Source: an uncultured bacterium (GTDB taxonomy: Bacteria; Bacillota; Clostridia; Peptostreptococcales; Anaerovoracaceae). Taken from it: 18,583 nt of DNA. Positions within the stretch are counted from its first letter, which is position 1. Every line of letters begins with the position of its first letter. The translations under genes and the position numbers were made by a program. The notes below the pieces were generated by a model. That model did not search any database. It was not told the origin of the DNA and saw only the letters and a program-made list of their open reading frames with translations. Location of the stretch: contig CAJMLH010000042.1 in NCBI GenBank assembly GCA_905214195.1, positions 1 through 18,583 of the forward strand, in the 5' to 3' direction. Positions 7,977-13,559 of the stretch are shown here, one piece after another.

Positions 7977-9689
7977 ATGACAAAAGTTTCTGTAGCAGTA
8001 CCGGTGTACAATGTTGAAAATTATATATATGATATGCTTGAATCTGTAAGAGGACAGACTTTCAAGGATTTTGAAGTTGTCATAGTGGATGATGGTTCTA
8101 CGGACAGTTCACCTGATATTGCCAAACAATTTTGTACGGAGGATGAAAGATTCAAATATTTCAGAAAAGAAAACGGCGGTGTTGCTTCTGCAAGAAATAT
8201 GGCTATTGATTTGGCATGCGGAGAATATATAGTATTTTATGACCCGGATGATTATGTTCCGGCAACGGTTTTAGAGAAAATGTACAGAGCCGCCGCCAAT
8301 TCAAAAGCAGATATGGTTGTAGGGGTCATGGAAGAAAAGAGCCTTGGAGAATCTCTAATATATATGCATTCTCAGAAATTGGCCAAACAGAAAAAAATAA
8401 GTCCGGCAGACGATCATTTTATAGGCGCATGGTCAATGTGTCATAAGATGTTTTCACTTGAGTTTATAAAAAAGAACGACATTCGTTTTAAAAAATTGTT
8501 TAATGCAGAAGACGGTGTATTCACATATACGGCGCTTAACTGTGCTGAGAAAATATGCGGATGCGACACTATTGCATATAATTATATAAAGAGGCCGTTC
8601 TGGCTTACTCCGTCGGCAACTCAAACAGTAAGCAGCAAATATCTTTACAGTCTTTTGTCATCTCATGACGAGATAAAGGCTCAGGCCGAGAAGCTGACGG
8701 AAAAATATTTAAGCAAAAAAGAGCAAGAAGTCTATATGAGCAAACTGTATTACAGATTTATCGACGGTGAGATGATAAATGGATATTACAGGAATATATG
8801 GAGAGCAGAAGAAGATCTAAGGCCTGTGCTTGAGAAACGGACAGCCGAGTACCGTACTCATATGACAGAAGAACAGTGGAAATCCATACTCAAAAAGAAC
8901 AAAGACCTTAAATTGGAGAACGGATTTGAAAGCTGTGAAGATATGGCAAAAAATCCCGATGTATCTATAATCATTAGCGGCAAATTAGATGATAAAAAGC
9001 TGGAACTTGTGTTGGGAAGTATTTACAATCAGGCATTTACAAGATTTGAGGTGTTGATAGGCGAAAAAGAAGCGAAAATGATGCCTGAAATATATAAAAA
9101 TAAAGTCAACCTTCGCATAATTAAAGGTGACGATGATTATTTGAAAGTGGCGACAGATAAATCGTCAGGAAAATATATATTGATATTTGACAGGTTTGCA
9201 ATGTTTACCAAAAATTCGTTAAAACTTATGGCCGCAAAGCTTGAGTCTAAGCCGGAACTTGGGTTCGTTTCAATGCTTATGAAAAGTTTTGACGGAAAAC
9301 AGTACGAATCGATACCTGTCTTAAGTGCAGCTTTCGGATACGGCAAGAAAGGGCGCAGCAGCGTAGATAAGTTGGCATTGTGTGACAACATATTTTCCAA
9401 TAAACTGTTTAGAAAAAATGCTTTGGAATCTTTTAAGTTCACTGAGGACAGTCGGGAGGATATGGAAAAACTATACAGAAATCTTAAATGCGAAAGACTG
9501 AGAAAAGGCATGATGATAACTGACATGAAAGAAAAAGATTTTTTGGTCGGTATGAAATGCCCTCCGCCGCAGAGAACAATAAATTTCCGCCATGCCAAAA
9601 ACAGTTTTAAAGACAGGGCAATCAATAGATTGAAGAGACACATAACAAGAGAAGATATAGAGAAGTTTAAGAGTAAAATAGGAAAATAG
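7977..9689 (+). CDS. Tandem GT2 glycosyltransferase with degenerate second domain
   Basis: Product of 570 residues. Residues 3-115 are a classical GT-A family 2 domain: VSVAVPVYNVENYI, VVIVDDGSTD (34-43), NGGVASARN (66-74) and metal-binding DPDD (89-92), with NAEDGVF (176-182) as candidate catalytic-base region. Residues from about 327 repeat the same fold in worn form: DVSIIISGKLDD, FEVLIGEKEA (357-366) where VDDGS should be, SGKYILIFDRF (397-407) where the DxD motif should be, and NKLFRKNALESF followed by EDSREDMEKLY (475-500). The second half probably lacks activity and may bind acceptor or partner. The basic C-terminus (about 530-570) could hold it to the membrane. The first domain likely adds a sugar to the lipid-linked repeat unit. 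A single-function modular enzyme or two active sites are alternatives. TAGGTGA lies just before the ATG. Confidence 0.8.
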   Translation: MTKVSVAVPVYNVENYIYDMLESVRGQTFKDFEVVIVDDGSTDSSPDIAKQFCTEDERFKYFRKENGGVASARNMAIDLACGEYIVFYDPDDYVPATVLEKMYRAAANSKADMVVGVMEEKSLGESLIYMHSQKLAKQKKISPADDHFIGAWSMCHKMFSLEFIKKNDIRFKKLFNAEDGVFTYTALNCAEKICGCDTIAYNYIKRPFWLTPSATQTVSSKYLYSLLSSHDEIKAQAEKLTEKYLSKKEQEVYMSKLYYRFIDGEMINGYYRNIWRAEEDLRPVLEKRTAEYRTHMTEEQWKSILKKNKDLKLENGFESCEDMAKNPDVSIIISGKLDDKKLELVLGSIYNQAFTRFEVLIGEKEAKMMPEIYKNKVNLRIIKGDDDYLKVATDKSSGKYILIFDRFAMFTKNSLKLMAAKLESKPELGFVSMLMKSFDGKQYESIPVLSAAFGYGKKGRSSVDKLALCDNIFSNKLFRKNALESFKFTEDSREDMEKLYRNLKCERLRKGMMITDMKEKDFLVGMKCPPPQRTINFRHAKNSFKDRAINRLKRHITREDIEKFKSKIGK

Positions 9690-9690
9690 T

Positions 9691-10812
9691 ATGAAGTTTA
9701 TATTGAAGCTTGTAATAGCTATGCTTAACTTAATATTTGCTGTTATGAAGCTGTTTCCTGTACGGCATAAAGTTACTTTTATAAGCCGTCAGTCAAACGA
9801 TAAGAGCGATGATATGAAATTACTTGAAGCGGAGCTGAAAACAAAGGCGCCTGATATTACTGTCGTTTTTTTGTGCCGTAAGTTTGATGGAAATGTTTTT
9901 CGTAAATTGCTTTACTGTTTTCATATTTTTAGACAAATGTATCACATAGCGACTTCACGAGTGGTAGTGTTGGATTCTTATTGTGCGGCGGTAAGTATTC
10001 TTAAGCAAAGACAATCTCTTACCGTTATACAGATGTGGCATGCGCTTGGAGCCTTGAAGAGATTTGGATTTAGTATAGTGGGTGAGGGAGAGGGCAGAAG
10101 CCGCAGTCTTGCCGAACTTTTGTCTATGCATCGGAATTATACATATGTTCTGACAAGCAGCCATGAATGTCTGCCTTATTTCGCCGAAGCATTCGGTTAT
10201 GAAAAGGAATCCATGAGAGTAATGACTCTTCCTCGTGTAGACTATCTTACAAACGATGAGTTTTACAAAAAAACGGTCAGCAGAATTTATGCAAAGTATC
10301 CTTTCTTAGCAGAGAAAAAGACTGTAGTCTATGCTCCTACTTTCAGAAAGGGGAAAGACATTTCTAAAGAAATAGACGAGTTGGCATCAAAATTTGATAA
10401 AGACACATACACATTTGTAGTCAAGAAACATCCTCTTATGGAGGTGAACTGCAAAGGCTGTCTTGTGGACAATGATTTTTCGACAATGGAGATGCTTATG
10501 GCGGCAGACTGTGTCATATGCGACTATTCAGCAGTCATATTTGAGGCTGCGATATTAAAGAAACCTCTGTTTTTTTACACATTTGATTATGAGGAATATG
10601 GAGTGGCAAGAAACTTTTATATAGATTACATGAAAGAAATGCCGGGCTTTATATCAGGCGACGCATCAAAGATAGCAGAGGCGATAAGAGAAGAAAGATG
10701 GGATTTGAAAATAGTAGAGGACTTCAGCCATAAGTATGTTGAAAAACACAGAAACTGTTCAAGAGATTTTGCGGAACTGATTATTAAAGAATGCCGCAGC
10801 ACAAAAAAATAA
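9691..10812 (+). CDS. Second CDP-glycerol/CDP-ribitol phosphotransferase (TarL/TagB-like)
   Basis: Product of 373 residues, PF04464 family. It starts one base after the previous stop, so translation is probably coupled; only a weak AGGAAA-like site is visible. Residues 3-22 are hydrophobic and may sit in the membrane. Family motifs are QMWHALGALKRFGFS with His117, VYAPTFRKGKD (213-223), VVKKHP with His247, and CDYSAVIFEAAILKKPLFFY (277-296). It keeps both catalytic histidines of the family but differs clearly from the first homologue at 3708, so it is not a recent copy. Placement after tarI-tarJ-GT2 recalls tarIJL and suggests ribitol-phosphate transfer from CDP-ribitol. Which of the two homologues primes and which extends or bridges repeat units cannot be read from sequence. 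Confidence 0.83.
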   Translation: MKFILKLVIAMLNLIFAVMKLFPVRHKVTFISRQSNDKSDDMKLLEAELKTKAPDITVVFLCRKFDGNVFRKLLYCFHIFRQMYHIATSRVVVLDSYCAAVSILKQRQSLTVIQMWHALGALKRFGFSIVGEGEGRSRSLAELLSMHRNYTYVLTSSHECLPYFAEAFGYEKESMRVMTLPRVDYLTNDEFYKKTVSRIYAKYPFLAEKKTVVYAPTFRKGKDISKEIDELASKFDKDTYTFVVKKHPLMEVNCKGCLVDNDFSTMEMLMAADCVICDYSAVIFEAAILKKPLFFYTFDYEEYGVARNFYIDYMKEMPGFISGDASKIAEAIREERWDLKIVEDFSHKYVEKHRNCSRDFAELIIKECRSTKK

Positions 10813-10813
10813 A

Positions 10814-10837
10814 GGAGAGGGCTAAAGTGCCTTCTCC
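10814..10837 (-). terminator. Intrinsic terminator of the TPR-DUF4037-DUF4125 operon
   Basis: GGAGAGGGC (10814-10822) pairs with GCCTTCTCC (10829-10837) with one G-T wobble and a 6-nt loop. On the minus strand the hairpin is followed by TTTATTTTTTT, a proper U tract. On the plus strand the following bases are GCTTCTTCAA, a poor tail, so it should stop the minus-strand operon better than the polymer operon. The stem contains the final codons of the DUF4125 gene. Confidence 0.7.
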
Positions 10838-11433
10838 GCTTCTTCAATATTGTCATATCCGTACATCTGAACCATTGAGTTCAGATTTTTTTGTGAGAGG
10901 GATATGCCATCATCCCATAGTTTATCGACATAATCCTTATACAGCAAAAGAAGCTCTTTAGGATAAGTTTCAAGTTCTCCTCTTGCATAAGTTTCCATGG
11001 ATGTAAAACCATTTTTGTCCTCTGACGATCTGATTGGGCGTGCAGTTCCTGCTAATTTAGGATAGCGAACAGCCATTTCTTCTTCCCAGAAAATAAGCCT
11101 ATCGACAATTTGATTTATAATCCTGAAGTTCTCGGCAGGGACAAAAGGAAGGTAATCTTTCAAATGCTTATTGAAATAGTGTAGGTCTGTATATGCCATC
11201 ATGCGGGCATACTTTTCGGAAATCAGATTTCGACCGTCGTTTTTTGATTTTATTGCAAAGGCAAGATATTTGTCGGTCATTTCTTCAGTCCAGTTATCAT
11301 ATTGACTTTTGCGCATTATGTAGAAAGTTTCAAAATCATCTTGACATGAGGCTCTGCCACCGATATTTTCAACATTTTGGAACATTTCCCATTCTAATTC
11401 GATTATTTGTTCTGTTTTCTCTTTTTTGTTCAT
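10822..11433 (-). CDS. DUF4125 family protein
   Basis: Product of 203 residues, soluble and mostly helical, without signal peptide or membrane segment. I recognise the DUF4125 (PF13526) pattern: EWEMFQNVENIGGRASCQDD (14-33) followed by TFYIMRKSQ (36-44), KYARMMAYTD (74-83), and a conserved block GTARPIRSSED...SMETYARGELETYP (129-158). The invariant-looking GGRASCQDD and RGELETYP elements suggest an active or binding site, but no biochemical role is known to me. TAAGGAG lies 6 nt upstream of the ATG. It follows the DUF4037 gene by 30 nt and ends inside the operon terminator. Family membership is fairly sure; function is unknown. Confidence 0.75.
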   Translation of the reverse strand: MNKKEKTEQIIELEWEMFQNVENIGGRASCQDDFETFYIMRKSQYDNWTEEMTDKYLAFAIKSKNDGRNLISEKYARMMAYTDLHYFNKHLKDYLPFVPAENFRIINQIVDRLIFWEEEMAVRYPKLAGTARPIRSSEDKNGFTSMETYARGELETYPKELLLLYKDYVDKLWDDGISLSQKNLNSMVQMYGYDNIEEAEKAL

Positions 11434-11463
11434 TTTTAACTCCTTATTTTTGTAAATTAAAGG

Positions 11464-12381
11464 CTACAGGCAGTCTGCCATGGGATGCATTGATCTGATA
11501 GCAGGGTCTTTAATGGAATTCATCAGCTGCGGTATATAATCTTGAAGAAAATTTCCTCTTGGTGATGCATATCCTTTTTCACAAAGAAGATATGCAATCC
11601 TCTCGCATATTGATTCGATATGACGGTATATGTCATTTTGATCTTCTTTTTGCCACAGAGGCAAAAGAAGCCGGGCAGTTTCAGGGTCAAATAAAGCCAA
11701 ACTCCTGAAAGACCATTTATAAAAAGGAGTAGGCTTCTTGTGAAGCAGATGAGAAGCCGATATGACTGCTTCTGTAAAGCGCGACAGCGATAAAGATGAT
11801 GCTACGCTGTCATTTCTTTTAAGGCAGCGCAAAAAGTTATATTGACCGGATTGTGATATGGCCGCACATCTTGCAGCAAGTTTTTTGAGGAGAACATCTT
11901 CGGGATAAAAGTTTTGAAGTCCTTTCCTGATACGGCTGAATTCTCCTGATTCATCTTCAAAAACTTTGCCGTTGGTCACTGCCGCAAGATTGTTTTCTGA
12001 AATAAGAAACCAATCCATATTTGAACAAGGTGTATCGGGGCATCCTGTAAAAGACATATAAAAGTCTGATATTTTCATTACTCCTAATCGTTCCGAGGCT
12101 ATGACATTGCTTTTATTTATTCCCATGAATTCGCCGGGGAGATTGTCATAAGCGATTTTGAGATGGTTTCCGAATTTGGAGAAATCTTCATCTGTGAGCC
12201 ATATGCAAAAGCCGGGAGCAAAATCGTGGTCTCTTGAAAGTTCATCGTCAAAGCCGAAACAGCCGGAACCTTCTCCGACAAGACCGGCAGCAAACCGACC
12301 GCAGAGATGGGGAAAATCTCTTTCTATCATAGGTTTTCCGAAAGTATTAAAATATTCATGACATATTTCCAAATGTTTCAT
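11464..12381 (-). CDS. DUF4037 protein, predicted nucleotidyltransferase fold
   Basis: Product of 305 residues starting MKHLEICHEY. This start is chosen because TAAGGTG (12388-12394) lies 6 nt upstream and overlaps the stop of the TPR gene; a longer frame reaching 12522 would overlap that gene by over 120 nt. Residues 38-53 read GSGCFGFDDELSRDHD, resembling the GS-x(n)-S-D-x-D metal-binding motif of the pol-beta nucleotidyltransferase superfamily, to which DUF4037 (PF13228) appears related. The C-terminal part (about 195-275) is helical with FYKWSFRSL (220-228), comparable to the helical substrate domain of aminoglycoside-type nucleotidyltransferases. It may transfer a nucleotide to a small molecule, RNA or protein; the substrate is unknown. 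The SRDHD variant replaces the usual SDxD, but both metal-binding aspartates remain. Confidence 0.75.
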   Translation of the reverse strand: MKHLEICHEYFNTFGKPMIERDFPHLCGRFAAGLVGEGSGCFGFDDELSRDHDFAPGFCIWLTDEDFSKFGNHLKIAYDNLPGEFMGINKSNVIASERLGVMKISDFYMSFTGCPDTPCSNMDWFLISENNLAAVTNGKVFEDESGEFSRIRKGLQNFYPEDVLLKKLAARCAAISQSGQYNFLRCLKRNDSVASSLSLSRFTEAVISASHLLHKKPTPFYKWSFRSLALFDPETARLLLPLWQKEDQNDIYRHIESICERIAYLLCEKGYASPRGNFLQDYIPQLMNSIKDPAIRSMHPMADCL

Positions 12382-12391
12382 AAGTAACACC

Positions 12392-13183
12392 TTATTTTGA
12401 AAGTTCATCAATGACATCAGACAATGCCTTGTACGCAAGGCTTTCGCATCCGTAATCACGGGCAGTAAGCTTGCGGGCATATTCCAAGCTATCAACAGCT
12501 TTTTCTCTGTCGCCCATTGCAAGTTGGATTTGACCTAAAGTCTCAATTGCTCCGCTATAGTGAACATCACTGTCACCGGAAGAACTGTCGAAAATTTCAA
12601 GCGATTTTTTTACGGCAGAGAGAGATTCATCAAGCTGACCGGTTTTTAAAAGAATTTGTGCCATATTCGTATATGTGACGGCTACTTCAATTTCACTGTC
12701 AGAAAGCTGATTCAAGATATCAAGTGCGTTTGAAAGATATTCAATGGCCTTATCAAAATCTTCCATGTCCTGACATAATATGCTCATATTGTTATAAAGG
12801 GTAGCAATCCTATAGTCTGCTGAAATACCAAGTCGGCTGAATATATCTGCTGCTTCGCTGAAAATCACAAGGGCAGTCTCGGCCTCGCCTTTTACAGCAT
12901 AATTTGTGGCATAGTTGATAAGTGTCGTAGCGTGATGCTCAGTATTGGCAAGTCCCAGTTCTTCCAATGCCTGCAGGGCTTTTTGGTATAGAGGAACACC
13001 TTTCTGGTATCGGCCTAAAGCCCTGTAGAATCCGCCCAATTCGTTGCATATGGGAATTATAATGTCTGCTCGTCCTTCTCTTTCGGCATCCTCAAGGCAG
13101 GAAAGAAGATAAGGCTCCACCTTTTCAGTCTGTTTATTTTCAAATAGCTCATCTATATGAGCAAATATTTCGTTTATATTCAT
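12392..13183 (-). CDS. Tetratricopeptide repeat protein (five TPRs, 42-residue period)
   Basis: Product of 263 residues starting MNINEIFAHI, chosen because a perfect AAAGGAGG (13189-13196) lies 5 nt upstream; a longer frame to 13264 has no such site. After a short helical N-terminus, five helical-hairpin repeats begin near residues 43, 86, 128, 169 and 210. The period is about 42 rather than 34, as in kinesin-light-chain-type TPRs. Repeated elements include LYQKALQALEELG, IFSEAADIFSRLG, YLSNALDILNQL and AVKKSLEIFDSS, each ending helix B. There is no catalytic motif, signal peptide or membrane segment, so it is probably a cytoplasmic scaffold or sensor. It is the first gene of a three-gene operon, and its stop overlaps the ribosome binding site of the DUF4037 gene, implying coordinated expression. 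Confidence 0.85.
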   Translation of the reverse strand: MNINEIFAHIDELFENKQTEKVEPYLLSCLEDAEREGRADIIIPICNELGGFYRALGRYQKGVPLYQKALQALEELGLANTEHHATTLINYATNYAVKGEAETALVIFSEAADIFSRLGISADYRIATLYNNMSILCQDMEDFDKAIEYLSNALDILNQLSDSEIEVAVTYTNMAQILLKTGQLDESLSAVKKSLEIFDSSSGDSDVHYSGAIETLGQIQLAMGDREKAVDSLEYARKLTARDYGCESLAYKALSDVIDELSK

Positions 13184-13240
13184 AAAAACCTCCTTTGTTT
13201 TAGGAAAACAGCAGAGTTTAAAATAACAATGCTGTGCATG

Positions 13241-13259
13241 GGAATCAAGTTTTGATTCC
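13241..13259 (-). promoter_or_regulatory. Palindrome in the TPR-operon leader (operator or hairpin candidate)
   Basis: GGAATCAA (13241-13248) and TTGATTCC (13252-13259) are perfect inverted repeats around GTT. They lie roughly 11-29 nt downstream of the predicted minus-strand transcription start near 13270, a usual place for a repressor site. No U tract follows on the minus strand, so it is not a terminator. Confidence 0.45.
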
Positions 13260-13276
13260 AACAATACCGTTAGAGT

Positions 13277-13305
13277 ATTATACCATACAAAGAAACTTTT
13301 AAACA
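13277..13305 (-). promoter_or_regulatory. Candidate promoter of the TPR-DUF4037-DUF4125 operon
   Basis: On the minus strand TGGTATAAT gives an extended -10 with a perfect TATAAT (13277-13282). The -35 region 17 bp upstream is TGTTTA (13300-13305), which is weak. The predicted leader to the TPR ATG is about 87 nt. ATACCA (13280-13285) and TGGTAT (13309-13314) form a weak inverted repeat around the promoter. Confidence 0.55.
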
Positions 13306-13328
13306 GTTTGGTATGAACGACTGAAGAA

Positions 13329-13343
13329 AATTTTCAGATAATT
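13329..13343. promoter_or_regulatory. CodY-like box between divergent promoters
   Basis: AATTTTCAGATAATT matches the CodY consensus AATTTTCWGAAAATT at 14 of 15 positions. It lies about 24 bp upstream of the -35 of the minus-strand TPR promoter and about 66 bp upstream of the thrS -35. CodY represses or activates genes in low-GC Gram-positives in response to branched-chain amino acids and GTP. Presence of CodY in this organism is not shown by the window. Confidence 0.4.
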
Positions 13344-13409
13344 GTGTAACACCACATAAAATTTAAGAAAAACAAATGCACGAGAAACAGTTTTAAACGG
13401 ACAAAAAAA

Positions 13410-13439
13410 TTGACATTACCTGTGTTGTTATTATATAAT
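13410..13439 (+). promoter_or_regulatory. Promoter of thrS
   Basis: Perfect TTGACA (13410-13415) and perfect TATAAT (13434-13439) with an 18-bp spacer. Predicted transcription start is near 13446. This is the best consensus match in the window, fitting a housekeeping tRNA synthetase gene. Confidence 0.85.
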
Positions 13440-13465
13440 TAAAGATAGTAAATACAAGTAAATTT

Positions 13466-13531
13466 TGGCTCGCAAGGCTGAGAAGTGCAAGTACTGTATC
13501 ATGAGTATTTTGTATGATTAGCACAAGCGAG
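13466..13531 (+). promoter_or_regulatory. Structured thrS leader, not a T-box
   Basis: CTCGC (13469-13473) can pair with GCGAG (13527-13531), enclosing GTGC (13485-13488) with GCAC (13521-13524) and AAGTACT (13489-13495) with AGTATTT (13504-13510, one G-U). A competing pair ATCAT/ATGAT (13498-13502 and 13514-13518) cannot form together with the inner helix. The leader of about 115 nt is too short for a T-box and lacks the TGGNACCGCG element. Control of translation is possible; no function is shown. Confidence 0.35.
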
Positions 13532-13559
13532 ATAATTATAGAAAGAAAAGGTGAAAGAC

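Larger units (their letters stand above)
13184..13559. other. Divergent regulatory region between the TPR operon and thrS
   Basis: This 376-bp stretch has no credible gene. In order it holds the TPR ribosome binding site, an ACAGCA/TGCTGT inverted repeat (13208-13213 and 13230-13235), the leader palindrome, the minus-strand promoter, the CodY-like box, the plus-strand thrS promoter and the folded thrS leader. The part from 13344 to 13409 is A-rich, and nothing specific is seen there. Confidence 0.7.

Noticed and set aside
9137..9643. 168-codon open frame on the minus strand
   Set aside because: Antisense to the second half of the GT2 gene; composition (Ser/Phe/Leu-rich) is typical of a reverse-complement shadow.
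12382..12522. N-terminal extension of the DUF4037 gene
   Set aside because: Would overlap the TPR gene by more than 120 nt; a good ribosome binding site fits the ATG at 12381.
13501..13521. Six-codon leader peptide (MSILYD) before thrS
   Set aside because: No ribosome binding site and no threonine codons, so it does not support attenuation by threonine.
13446..13559. T-box riboswitch for thrS
   Set aside because: Leader too short and lacks the conserved TGGNACCGCG sequence and a terminator/antiterminator pair.
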